Shown here one piece after another: positions 16,421 to 23,965 of a DNA stretch of 64,000 nucleotides. Source of the DNA: Mesorhizobium sangaii (GTDB taxonomy: Bacteria > Pseudomonadota > Alphaproteobacteria > Rhizobiales > Rhizobiaceae); contig NZ_JACHEF010000006.1 in NCBI RefSeq assembly GCF_014207355.1, positions 392,282 through 456,281 on the forward strand, in the 5' to 3' direction. A program made the position numbers and the translations under genes. Position 1 is the first letter of the stretch. Each line of letters begins with the position of its first letter. The notes beneath the pieces were generated by a model. It ran no database searches, was not told the DNA's origin, and was given only the letters and a program-made list of their open reading frames with translations.

Positions 16421-17296
16421 TCAAAGCCCGACCATCCGCCTGACGTCCTCCGGCGTTGCGCCGGTATCGCGCAAGGCGGCAAGGCCGGTGTCGCCGAGGC
16501 TCTTGGACAGCTTTCGTCCGTCCGGTCCAAGGATAAGGCGATGGTGGAAGTAGGCCGGTTGCGGCAGTCCGAGGAGTTCCTGCAGCAGGCGCTGGACACC
16601 GGTAGCGGAAAACAGGTCCTGGCCGCGCACGACATGGCTGATGCCTTGCAGGGCATCGTCCATGACGACGGCGAGGTGATAGCTGGTCGGGATGTCGCGG
16701 CGCGCCACGATCACATCACCCCAGTCCTGGGGCCGGGCTTCGATCGCCCGTGTCGCGACGAGCGTCTCATCGCTGAATTCGGCCCATGACAGGTCCTTGC
16801 CGGCACCTGCCACGGCGGCGTCGATATCCAACCGCCAGGCGAAAGGCGCGTTCTCGGCGATCCGTCGCTTGCGTTCCTTCACCGGCAGCGCCTTATCGGC
16901 GCCGGGGTAGAGCGGCACGCCATCGGGATCGCGAGGCCAGTCGCGCCCGCGTTCTTCGCTGTCGGTGATGAAGGCGCGGATCTCACCACGGCTCATGAAG
17001 GCGGGATAGACGAGTTCATCCCGAATCAGCCGGTCAAGCGTCGTCTCGTATTCAGCGAAGTGCTCGGATTGGCGGCGCACCGGCTGTTCCCAGCCAAGCC
17101 CCAGCCATTTCAGATCGGCGAGCACGCCGGCCTCAAATTGCGGCGTGCAGCGCGTCGTGTCGATATCCTCGATGCGCAGCAGCAGGCGGCCGCCGGCGGC
17201 ATCCGCCAATTTCTGATTGAGCAGCGCCGAATAGGCGTGGCCGAGATGCAGGTCGCCGTTGGGGCTGGGGGCGAAGCGGAATGTCAGGAGTGTCAT
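16421..17296 (-). CDS. gluQ: tRNA glutamyl-Q(34) synthetase GluQRS
   Basis: 291 aa, the short length of GluQRS rather than full GltX, with no anticodon-binding domain. It has the class I HIGH-type motif HLGHA near residue 18, RIEDIDTTRC near 43, and the KMSKS-type KLSKSLG near 266. It attaches glutamate to the queuosine base at position 34 of tRNA-Asp. The ATG at 17296 (MTLLTFRFAPSPNG) fits the family start; an upstream start at 17356 would reach the promoter of the divergent glycosylase gene. Confidence 0.9.
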   Translation of the reverse strand: MTLLTFRFAPSPNGDLHLGHAYSALLNQKLADAAGGRLLLRIEDIDTTRCTPQFEAGVLADLKWLGLGWEQPVRRQSEHFAEYETTLDRLIRDELVYPAFMSRGEIRAFITDSEERGRDWPRDPDGVPLYPGADKALPVKERKRRIAENAPFAWRLDIDAAVAGAGKDLSWAEFSDETLVATRAIEARPQDWGDVIVARRDIPTSYHLAVVMDDALQGISHVVRGQDLFSATGVQRLLQELLGLPQPAYFHHRLILGPDGRKLSKSLGDTGLAALRDTGATPEDVRRMVGL

Positions 17297-17368
17297 TTGT
17301 CCGGCGGCAATCAGGTTTTGCGGCGCTTCGCCAATTGCTACCCTGTCGAGGGTCAAGGAACAAGAAAC

Positions 17369-18010
17369 ATGCAGCGCATCGCCACATCAGACGACATTGC
17401 CCGGGGGCTCGACGCGCTTTGCGTGATCGATCCGCGCCTGGAAAAGGTGCGCGGCATGGCCGGCGAGGTGCCGCTGCGGCTTTCCGAGCCCGGGTTCCGG
17501 AGCCTGGCCTCGATCATCGTCTCGCAGCAAGTGTCCCGCGCCAGCGCCGATGCGATCTTCGGCCGGCTGACCAAACTCGTCGATCCGCTGACGCCGCAGG
17601 CGATACTTGCCGCCGGCGAAGACATGTTTCGCGAGGCCGGCCTGTCGCGGCCGAAGCAGCGCGGCCTGATCGCCATTGCCCAGGCGGTGTTCGACGGCCT
17701 CGACCTCCATCACCTTTGTTCGCTCGATGCCCAGGAGGCGATCACGACGATGACGGCGGTGTCCGGCATCGGCCCATGGACGGCGGAAGTGTATCTTTTG
17801 TTCGCCGCCGGCCACCCCGACATTTTTCCGGCGCGCGACGTCGCCTTGCAGAGCGCGGTCGGTCACGCGCTCGGCATCGAGCCGCGTCCGCCGGAGAAAA
17901 CACTGATCGCACTGGCCGAATCATGGAGCCCGTGGCGAGGTGTCGCATCGCGGCTTTTCTGGTCCTATTATCGCGAAACCAGAGGGCGGGACGCGGCGCC
18001 GCCGGCTTAA
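17369..18010 (+). CDS. DNA-3-methyladenine glycosylase II (AlkA-like)
   Basis: 213 aa. An HhH-GPD fold is visible: IIVSQQVSRASADAIF near 50, the hairpin plus Gly/Pro loop AVSGIGPWTAEVYLLF near 128-143, and the catalytic aspartate in FPARDVAL near 154. It excises alkylated bases such as 3-methyladenine. AAGGAA lies 8 nt before the ATG at 17369. It is divergent from gluQ with 72 bp between the starts. It lacks the AlkA N-terminal Ada-like extension, so it belongs to the short glycosylase group. Confidence 0.87.
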   Translation: MQRIATSDDIARGLDALCVIDPRLEKVRGMAGEVPLRLSEPGFRSLASIIVSQQVSRASADAIFGRLTKLVDPLTPQAILAAGEDMFREAGLSRPKQRGLIAIAQAVFDGLDLHHLCSLDAQEAITTMTAVSGIGPWTAEVYLLFAAGHPDIFPARDVALQSAVGHALGIEPRPPEKTLIALAESWSPWRGVASRLFWSYYRETRGRDAAPPA

Positions 18011-18137
18011 TCCGTAAAAAGGCATGAAAATCACGCATTTTTGGCGCTTCAGCGACGCGACAATCCGCTTCACATCCCTGTCATGTCAGGCTTACAGTAT
18101 CCGCGCCGTTCGGGTCTAGAACCAAGGAGGTAAACAC

Positions 18138-18695
18138 GTGACGGTCGCCGTATCTCCGGATGGGCTTCCAGCACTGGTGCTGAATGCGGATTACCGTCCG
18201 CTCAGCTATTATCCTCTGTCGCTCTGGTCCTGGCAGGATGCCATCAAGGCGGTGTTCCTCGACCGGGTGAACATCGTCGCCGAATACGAGCACGCTGTCT
18301 CCTCGCCGACCTTCTCGATGAAGCTGCCGAGCGTCGTCAGCCTGAAGGCCTACGTGAAGCCATCCAGGCACCCGGCCTTCACCCGCTTCAACGTCTTCCT
18401 GCGCGACCGCTTCCAGTGCCAGTATTGCGGCACGCCGGAGGACCTGACCTTCGATCACGTCATCCCCCGCCATCGCGGTGGCGCCACGACGTGGGAGAAT
18501 GTCGTTGCCGCCTGTTCGCCCTGCAATCTCAGGAAGGGCGGCATGATGCCGGCGCATGCCAAGATGTGGCCGCTGCAGAAACCCTTCCAGCCGACGGTGC
18601 ACGATTTGCACAACAACGGCCGCCTGTTCCCGCCCAACCATCTGCATGAAAGCTGGATGGATTATCTGTACTGGGATGTCGAACTGGAACCTTGA
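18138..18695 (+). CDS. HNH endonuclease family protein
   Basis: 185 aa. The HNH core spans about residues 85-135: FLRDRFQCQYCG (first zinc pair), DHVIPRHRGG (catalytic His) and NVVAACSPCNLRKGG (Asn/His region and second CxxC). The N-terminal VLNADYRPLSYYPLSLWSW is typical of the widespread chromosomal HNH proteins of Alphaproteobacteria. A strong AAGGAGG sits at 18123-18129. The target is unknown; it is not next to restriction or phage genes, so a housekeeping or repair nuclease is more likely than a defence enzyme. Confidence 0.85.
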   Translation: MTVAVSPDGLPALVLNADYRPLSYYPLSLWSWQDAIKAVFLDRVNIVAEYEHAVSSPTFSMKLPSVVSLKAYVKPSRHPAFTRFNVFLRDRFQCQYCGTPEDLTFDHVIPRHRGGATTWENVVAACSPCNLRKGGMMPAHAKMWPLQKPFQPTVHDLHNNGRLFPPNHLHESWMDYLYWDVELEP

Positions 18696-18697
18696 GA

Positions 18698-18830
18698 TGG
18701 TTCGATAATTCGGGAGGCCGGCCGCCTGAAGCGATTTTCTGCGCTTCCGGTGCTCACGTACTTCAGTACGCTCCGCTCCGGTTCTCGAAAATCACTTCAT
18801 TCGACTCGGCCTGCCGAATTCTTGGAACCA
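18698..18830. repeat. 133-bp imperfect inverted repeat between convergent hnh and dsbB
   Basis: The left arm (18698-18739) and the reverse complement of the right arm (18787-18830) align nearly end to end. Shared blocks include TGGTTC, AATTCGG, AGGCCG, TGAAG and GATTTTC. The centre (18758-18769) is a perfect GTACT-TC-AGTAC hairpin. It begins 3 bp after the HNH stop. It may be a palindromic mobile repeat, a bidirectional terminator, or both. Confidence 0.65.
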
Positions 18831-18857
18831 TTTCGCGCTTGAACCATCTCGCGTCGG

Positions 18858-18874
18858 CGCAAAATGATTTTGCG
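18858..18874 (-). terminator. hairpin just downstream of dsbB
   Basis: CGCAAAAT (18858-18865) and ATTTTGCG (18867-18874) form an 8-bp inverted repeat about a single G, six bases past the dsbB stop. The loop is too small for a simple hairpin unless inner pairs open, and there is no clear U tract. Confidence 0.35.
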
Positions 18875-18879
18875 GCAGG

Positions 18880-19398
18880 TCAGTCGCGGGTGAGGGCGCC
18901 GCGGAAGGCGACGGCGGCGAGGACGAGGCTGGCGATGGCGTTCCAGCCGGCCAGCGACAGGCCGAGGATGCGCAGCGCCGCCTTGTCGCAGGAGGGCGGC
19001 ACGAACTTGTCGAGCGCGTCGAGCACGCCCTTGCCGCCGGTGTCCACCGGTCCGGCGCCCGCGGTGCAATCGGTCGGGCCGGCCCACCACTGCCATTCGA
19101 CGCCGGAGTGATAGACACCGAGATAGAGGCCGTAGAGCATCAGCAGGCCGCCTATGGCCAGCAGGCCGCGCGTCAGCCACGCCGGCGCGTGCAGCGTGGA
19201 TGCAATCACCGCCAGCAGCATCAGCGGCGCGCCGATGTAGTAGGGGGTGCGCTGTTCGAGACAGAGGTGGCAGGGGATGTAGCCGCCGAGATACTGGAAG
19301 CCGAGCGCCGAGCCCACTGTGGCAGCCATGGCGACGGCGAGAAACAAGGCGATGCGCGTCCGCTGGCGTCCGGTGTCGGCATTCATGGTCGCTGTCAT
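18880..19398 (-). CDS. dsbB: disulfide bond formation protein B
   Basis: 172 aa with four transmembrane helices. The first periplasmic loop holds CHLC (near residue 43, the quinone-reducing pair, CxxC) and the second loop holds the DsbA-oxidising cysteines in PTDC (near 110) and PPSC (near 136). It reoxidises DsbA and passes electrons to ubiquinone. The ATG at 19398 was preferred over an extension to 19452 whose residues are Gln/Arg-rich; an ATG at 19386 is also possible. yqaA lies 82 bp upstream on the same strand. Confidence 0.88.
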   Translation of the reverse strand: MTATMNADTGRQRTRIALFLAVAMAATVGSALGFQYLGGYIPCHLCLEQRTPYYIGAPLMLLAVIASTLHAPAWLTRGLLAIGGLLMLYGLYLGVYHSGVEWQWWAGPTDCTAGAGPVDTGGKGVLDALDKFVPPSCDKAALRILGLSLAGWNAIASLVLAAVAFRGALTRD

Positions 19399-19480
19399 CG
19401 TGTTCTTCGTCCGTTGAGTTCGCCGCGCTCTTTGTCCCTGTCCTTGTCCCAACAGCGCCGGCCACTTTTGGGCGACAGGT

Positions 19481-20065
19481 CTAGAGCGCGTATTTGACGA
19501 CGATATAGAGCAAAATCAGGGCAGCCGCCCCGGCGCCCGCGATCAGTCCGAGACGCTTTTCGATGAATTCGCGGATCGATTCGCCATATCGGCGCAGCAG
19601 CCAGGCCAGCAGCAGGAAGCGCGCGCCGCGAGCGACGATGGCCGAGATGATGAAGATCAGCAAATTGACGTGCAGGGCGCCGGCAAGGATGGTGACGACC
19701 TTGATCGGCGGCAGGTGCGCGAGACCGGACGTAACGAGCAGCACCAGCATCAGGCCGGTGCCAGAATTCTGCCAGCGCTCGAAGGTCGACAGGCCGCCGA
19801 AATGCTCCAGGATCGGGCGGGCGATGGCGTCGTAGGCGAAATAGCCGATCATCCAGCCGGCGATGCCGCCCAGCACCGAGGCGGCCGTGGCGGTCAGCGC
19901 ATAGCGGTAGGCGCGGTCGGGGCGTGCCAACGCCATCGGCAGATAGAGCACATCGGCCGGCACGAAGAAGAACGAGCTTTCAATGAAGGCGATGATGGCA
20001 AGCCACCATTCCGCGGATTTCCTTGCCGCCAGCGACAAGGTCCAGTCGTAAAGTCCGCGAAGCAT
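19481..20065 (-). CDS. YqaA/DedA-like membrane protein (SNARE-associated Golgi family)
   Basis: 194 aa, four to five hydrophobic segments. The family pattern includes FIESSFFFVPADVLYLPMAL near residue 25-44, GGIAGWMIGYFAYDAIARPIL near 68-88 and GLAHLPPIKVVTILAGAL near 116-133. The ATG at 20065 has AGGAG 5 nt upstream; the longer frame to 20173 has no such support. DedA-family proteins are linked to lipid scrambling and membrane homeostasis; the specific role here is unknown. Confidence 0.85.
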   Translation of the reverse strand: MLRGLYDWTLSLAARKSAEWWLAIIAFIESSFFFVPADVLYLPMALARPDRAYRYALTATAASVLGGIAGWMIGYFAYDAIARPILEHFGGLSTFERWQNSGTGLMLVLLVTSGLAHLPPIKVVTILAGALHVNLLIFIISAIVARGARFLLLAWLLRRYGESIREFIEKRLGLIAGAGAAALILLYIVVKYAL

Positions 20066-20301
20066 CGGCACTCCTATGCGTGTCGCCCAAACGGTGCGCA
20101 GCGGTTTCGGGACATTGGCATGCACAACCGACGGGCATGCACAAAAGAAAGACCCAAAGCGCGCGCCGTCCATCCAGTGGGACGCGCCTCGCTTTGATGC
20201 GCCGCCTGTCTAGAAAGATTTTCCGCGCTGCACAATGGCAGCGCCGTCACGAAATCGAAAGGTGAAGTTTGGTCGCATCCGGGCCATCGACAATTGGCCT
20301 G

Positions 20302-20329
20302 TTGACGAACAGGCCCCCAACCGTATAGT
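20302..20329 (+). promoter_or_regulatory. sigma-70-type promoter of tRNA-Leu
   Basis: TTGACG (20302-20307), a 16-nt spacer and TATAGT (20324-20329) lie 29 nt before the tRNA 5' end. Confidence 0.7.
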
Positions 20330-20357
20330 CCGCGCCCATCCAGGCCGCCCGGCCTGA

Positions 20358-20442
20358 GCCCCTATGGCGGAATTGGTAGACGCGCTCGACTCAAAATCGA
20401 GTTCCGCAAGGAGTGCTGGTTCGATCCCGGCTAGGGGCACCA
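20358..20442 (+). tRNA. tRNA-Leu (anticodon CAA)
   Basis: 85 nt with encoded CCA. The acceptor stem GCCCCTA (20358-20364) pairs with TAGGGGC (20432-20438), followed by discriminator A and CCA. The anticodon stem CTCGA/TCGAG encloses CTCAAAA, giving anticodon CAA at 20392-20394, which reads UUG. The long variable arm marks a class II tRNA, and GGTTCGATCCC is the T-arm. The gene borders the small-ORF patch to its right. Confidence 0.96.
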
Positions 20443-20820
20443 CGCCATTTTCCAGGCGCTGATTTTGTTCAGTTTTTCGCCTTGATCCCGAGAGCCGGAT
20501 TGACGCATCCAACGGCGCTGTCCACAGCCCAGCCGAACATGGCCGAGGTCAGCTTTACGATCTCGTTTTGCGCGCCGGCCGCCCATGACTTGGCCGCTGC
20601 CGCAAGGTGGCGGCCTTTTGCGTTGGCAGATACCTGGCTGGATCGAACCCGACAAAAGAGGCTGGAACATTAGCAGGCTTGAATTGTTGAGTTCATGCTT
20701 CGGACGCCGCTGCTTGGCTCCGTCGCAGGCTGGTGGGCACATCGGCCGGCCCGCGCCAGCGGTCCCTCCGTGGCGCGGGCTTTTGGGGCCAGACAGTACC
20801 TGCGGCGCCTCGGACGGGGT
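20443..20820. other. 378-bp stretch without a recognised gene, downstream of tRNA-Leu
   Basis: No convincing ORF was found. The only structure is a hairpin with GCCCGCGCCA (20749-20758) pairing with TGGCGCGGGC (20771-20780), followed by TTTTGGGG, which looks like a plus-strand terminator although no plus-strand gene precedes it closely. Confidence 0.5.
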
Positions 20821-21027
20821 TCAGATAAATGGTGGACAATACCACCAGAAAGCCTTGGCTTCCTCTTCAGGCGTCATCGGACGGATCTCCCATGAGTCCG
20901 TTTTCGCGATGTAACGTGTCCAAATGGGCGTGCCTTCTTTGCTGACGCTTTCGTGCCAGGCGGTAAACCCCATCATTGGCAATAGAGCTTCTCGGAGTGA
21001 TCGAAGCTGCAGTGCTGCCGTGTGCAT
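20821..21027 (-). CDS. small hypothetical protein
   Basis: 68 aa (MHTAALQLRSLREALLPMM...). The ATG at 21027 is preceded by AGAGAGG at an 8-nt spacing on the minus strand. It has an acidic middle (MTPEEEAKAF) and an aromatic C-terminus (WWYCPPFI). No known domain, signal peptide or membrane helix. It lies in the small-gene patch next to tRNA-Leu; the other members of that patch are also unknown. Confidence 0.5.
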   Translation of the reverse strand: MHTAALQLRSLREALLPMMGFTAWHESVSKEGTPIWTRYIAKTDSWEIRPMTPEEEAKAFWWYCPPFI

Positions 21028-21414
21028 GCGAATGACCTCTCTTCGCTGGGCGCCACCACCGATTTCTGCCTGCCTCACCCGGCACAACGTCGTGGCGTTG
21101 CCGACCGTCTTCCAGCGGTCCGGCGGCCATAGCGGTGGCTCGGTGTTTGACCGCCGGGCCTTACCGGCAAAGAGGGGTGGGTTTGCCGGCTGGTAAATTA
21201 TAGGCCGTTTATTCGAATATTCAATTTCTCTAAAATGATCGGTCCGCAGCCAACCGCGCAGCCGCTCGTTGCCCTATGCTGGTTTTGATCCCCAGCATCC
21301 ATGACTGCCCCGCTGCCGCTCCGAGGCGGCGACACCAGCCGGCTCGGTTTGGTTGGAACCTGGATTGGGTTCGAGAGTTTATGGCGCGCGACCTTTGTGT
21401 GGAGGTGGCTAGCC
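21028..21414. other. 387-bp stretch without a recognised gene
   Basis: Nothing convincing is coded here. Around 21190-21240 the sequence is AT-rich (runs such as TTATTCGAATATTCAATTTC) compared with its GC-rich surroundings, which is compatible with a promoter region or acquired DNA. A minus-strand frame at 21198-21509 covers part of it but is the shadow of the next gene. Confidence 0.4.
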
Positions 21415-21651
21415 ATGAGGATCAAAGTTGCACCAGAGCTCTGCAACGTTGCGGCGGCGGCTGACGAAATCATGAGCGAGGCGAAGGGGAAGGCGCCCCT
21501 TTCTGTCATACTGACGGTTTCCCGACTTCGACAGAAAACCGGATCGATGCGATCGGATGCCGATCTGGAGGCTCTTGTCGCAAAGATGGCTGCGGCTCGC
21601 GGTGTAGCCCTGGTGATGGACAGGAAGGCTGATCAATTCGCGCCTGGGTGA
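21415..21651 (+). CDS. small hypothetical protein
   Basis: 78 aa (MRIKVAPELCNVAAAADEIM...). A GGAGG lies 9 nt before the ATG at 21415. The sequence is mostly helical with alternating charges and no membrane segment. An ORF from 21301 in the same frame is longer, but its extra residues are Trp/Leu-rich and lack a ribosome-binding site. Function unknown. A further 43-codon ORF starts six bases after its stop. Confidence 0.5.
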   Translation: MRIKVAPELCNVAAAADEIMSEAKGKAPLSVILTVSRLRQKTGSMRSDADLEALVAKMAAARGVALVMDRKADQFAPG

Positions 21652-21657
21652 ACAGCA

Positions 21658-21789
21658 ATGGCAGCGTTGGCGTTTGAGACGGTCTATCTTTTCGGCCTGA
21701 CGGGGGACGACCTGTTCGGCGGGCTCGTATCGCTGGTGGCGTGCACGTTGCTTTTCAACGCTTTGGCGAAGGATCGCTCAAACCCATAA
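21658..21789 (+). CDS. possible 43-aa membrane microprotein
   Basis: ATG at 21658 to TAA at 21789. The peptide begins MAALAFETVYLFGLTGDD and contains one hydrophobic stretch (LFGGLVSLVACTLLFNAL), enough for one transmembrane helix, ending in a polar AKDRSNP tail. It starts six bases after the preceding ORF. The ribosome-binding site is only GGGTGA. It could be a coupled small membrane protein or chance. Confidence 0.3.
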   Translation: MAALAFETVYLFGLTGDDLFGGLVSLVACTLLFNALAKDRSNP

Positions 21790-21883
21790 CCGTGCGTACG
21801 AGGTCGAAGCATGATCAGGCCCATCGTGCGGCACGATGCTGGTGTTGCGGATGGAGATTGAGGAATCCGTAGAAGAAAGGGCC

Positions 21884-22192
21884 TCAGAGTGGCGTCCTGC
21901 GCTGCTTTGGCCGGTGTCTCTCGATGAGCCTGACCATATCGATTTCGACCGTCACCAGCGGCCCCAGGTCGATTGTCACCGTCTCGTCATCGATCCGGGT
22001 GACCTCGCCAACAAGCTCGATCTGATCTCCCCGCTGCACCTTGGTGCGGATCGAATGCGCAAAATCATAGCTTCGGATCGATTGCGGGCAATCATAGTTC
22101 GGGACCGACACGCTGACGCGCTCATCGTCAATCCGCCTGCGCACCGTGGCCGTGACCCCCACCAGATCTCCAATGCCAATTGCCAAAGTCAT
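21884..22192 (-). CDS. hypothetical protein, beta-rich
   Basis: 102 aa (MTLAIGIGDLVGVTATVRRR...). Alternating hydrophobic strands (DQIELVGEVTRIDDETVTID, then VTVEIDMVRLIE) suggest a small beta-barrel of SH3- or OB-like type, but no family is recognised. The start at 22192 has no good ribosome-binding site. Codon choice is plausible for a real gene. Confidence 0.45.
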   Translation of the reverse strand: MTLAIGIGDLVGVTATVRRRIDDERVSVSVPNYDCPQSIRSYDFAHSIRTKVQRGDQIELVGEVTRIDDETVTIDLGPLVTVEIDMVRLIERHRPKQRRTPL

Positions 22193-22381
22193 GCAGCGTA
22201 CCGGCCACTCCGGTGGGTTTGTTACTGCCGCACTGATTAATTTATGGGTATATTAGCAACTGCGCAATTACGCCTATTGACGGTAGCAAGCCGTTGGCGA
22301 CCACACGTTGCCGTGCCCTCCGAAGCGGGACGTGGCGCGGAATATGCGACGGCATCATCATATAGAGGAGAGGAGTGAAAA

Positions 22382-22591
22382 ATGATGCGTCAAGATGGAA
22401 CAACAGCGCGAAAAGCAGGAAAACGGCGTGTGCCAGAATGGCGCCTCAACAAGAGAACGTTTGAGGTTCCGTACCTCATGAAGCTTGGCAACATTGGCCG
22501 CCAGGAAGCGCTGGCTTTGATCGCCAGGCATAATGGAGACAGAGACGAAATCACTGCCGAGCTGTTTTCGCGGAGAGGTCGATCACATTAG
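22382..22591 (+). CDS. small basic hypothetical protein
   Basis: 69 aa. A strong purine-rich ribosome-binding region (GAGGAGAGGAG) sits 6-8 nt before ATG 22382. The N-terminal half is strongly basic (TTARKAGKRRVPEWRLNKR) and the C-terminal half is an acidic/hydrophobic helix pair (RQEALALIARHNGDRDEITAEL). The pattern resembles small rhizobial nucleic-acid-associated proteins, but no domain is recognised. The leader upstream (22193-22381) is AT-richer than average. Confidence 0.6.
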   Translation: MMRQDGTTARKAGKRRVPEWRLNKRTFEVPYLMKLGNIGRQEALALIARHNGDRDEITAELFSRRGRSH

Positions 22592-22684
22592 GTTTCAAAA
22601 CAGGGTTGGCCTCCTGGGCACCTGACGCTCAGACTAGGCATGGCACCCCTGCAAATGCGGCGACGCACTTGGCGGCGCCAGGCC

Positions 22685-23965
22685 CTACCGCCGTCCCAGC
22701 AAGCTCTTCATCCGAAGGCGCAGCAGGCGGGCCATGTTGCGGGTTTCGCGGTAGAGGTGCAGTTGCGAGGCGGCCTGGCGAGTGAGGCGGTCGGCGTCCG
22801 GCGTCAGGCCAATCACCAGCGTGCCCATCGGCTTGCGCTCGGTCCATAGCCGGCTCATCACCGGATGGTCGGGCATGGCGCAGGAATCGGTCATCATGAT
22901 GTTGGGATCGTCGAGATGCTGCCTGGTCACCTCGATCATCAGCAGCGTGCCTGGCGAATAGGCGGCCAGCGTCTCGTCGTAGGCCGTCTTCCAAGTGTAG
23001 GCGACGCCGGCTTCGACGTACACGATCAGGCAGGCAATGGTGCGGCCGTCCAGTGTCAGCGAATGGATGCGGCACATGTCCTGTTCGGCCAGCCGGTGCA
23101 CGGCCTCGCGGGCGAAGGCGGCGCGGTAGCGGTCGATCGCCATGGCGGTCCGTTCGCGGCCTTTCCAGCCGGCCGCTTCCAGCGTCAGGAAGCTTTCGAT
23201 GGCGTGGCGGATCTCTTCAGGGCCGCGCGCCACGACATGCTCCAGCTTGCCGAGGTCGCCGAGGCGCCGCTTCAGCCGGCGGAACTCGCGAAAATGGTGG
23301 GCGCGCAGCGAGGCCTTTAGATACTCGTCACCATCGGCTTCGCTCTCCAGCGCCGGGCGCTGGGTCTGCCCGGTGGTGACCAGCATCAGGCCGCGCGTCT
23401 CGGCCACGGTGGCAAACAGGCTCGCCACCGGGCCATCGAGCCGGATGTCGGGCAGGACGAAGACTTTCGGCAGCTTCAAGTGCGGGCGCGACAGCATCGA
23501 GAAGAAATCCTCGACGACGCCGACCGGGTCGTCACGGTCGACCAGCGGCGTGCCGAGCGGGCCGAACGGGCTCGACCAGGTGCGCATGACCGGAACGCCG
23601 AGCGGCATCCCCGGTCGTTCCACCGAGAACGGCACCAGAAGGCGCAGCCGGTTGCGGTATTCGTCGCCGTCGCGGATTACCGCCAGCCGCACCTCGCGAT
23701 CCTCCAGCCGGGGCATGGCCGGCGCCAGGAAACGTGGGTTGAAGAAGACGTTCGGCTCGATCGTGCGGGTGCAGAGATAATCCAGTTCCTCGACAAGGTC
23801 GAAGCCGGCCGATGCCGGGTAGATGGCGAGTTTGCGCTCCGGCCGGTTGTTGGCGAGGATCTCGATATGGGCGGGGTCGGGGTCGCGGGTCAGCCCGGCG
23901 AGGCCCGATACCATGGCGCCGGCCGTGCCGCCGCTGGTTTCCTCAAGCAACGGGATGGCGGCCAT
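22685..23965 (-). CDS. GNAT family acetyltransferase, CelD/BcsL-like (BioF2-like domain)
   Basis: 426 aa. The middle and C-terminal part (about 185-380) shows the double-GNAT CelD-like pattern: FREFRRLKRRLGDLG, then LEAAGWKGRERTAM near 270 and FAREAVHRLAEQDMCRIHSLTLDGRTIACLIVYV near 295, then TWKTAYDETLAAYSPGTLL. Members modify cell-surface polysaccharides or lipids. The ATG at 23965 shares its A with the stop of the upstream flippase gene (TGATG), so the two are translationally coupled. Joint action in surface polysaccharide assembly is inferred. Confidence 0.82.
   Translation of the reverse strand: MAAIPLLEETSGGTAGAMVSGLAGLTRDPDPAHIEILANNRPERKLAIYPASAGFDLVEELDYLCTRTIEPNVFFNPRFLAPAMPRLEDREVRLAVIRDGDEYRNRLRLLVPFSVERPGMPLGVPVMRTWSSPFGPLGTPLVDRDDPVGVVEDFFSMLSRPHLKLPKVFVLPDIRLDGPVASLFATVAETRGLMLVTTGQTQRPALESEADGDEYLKASLRAHHFREFRRLKRRLGDLGKLEHVVARGPEEIRHAIESFLTLEAAGWKGRERTAMAIDRYRAAFAREAVHRLAEQDMCRIHSLTLDGRTIACLIVYVEAGVAYTWKTAYDETLAAYSPGTLLMIEVTRQHLDDPNIMMTDSCAMPDHPVMSRLWTERKPMGTLVIGLTPDADRLTRQAASQLHLYRETRNMARLLRLRMKSLLGRR

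Noticed and set aside
21198..21509. 103-codon minus-strand ORF
   Set aside because: It overlaps the better-supported plus-strand ORF at 21415, has no ribosome-binding site and has an unlikely composition.
20358..22620. Integrated mobile element at tRNA-Leu
   Set aside because: No integrase, transposase or repeated tRNA 3' end was found; kept only as a finding about a small-gene patch.
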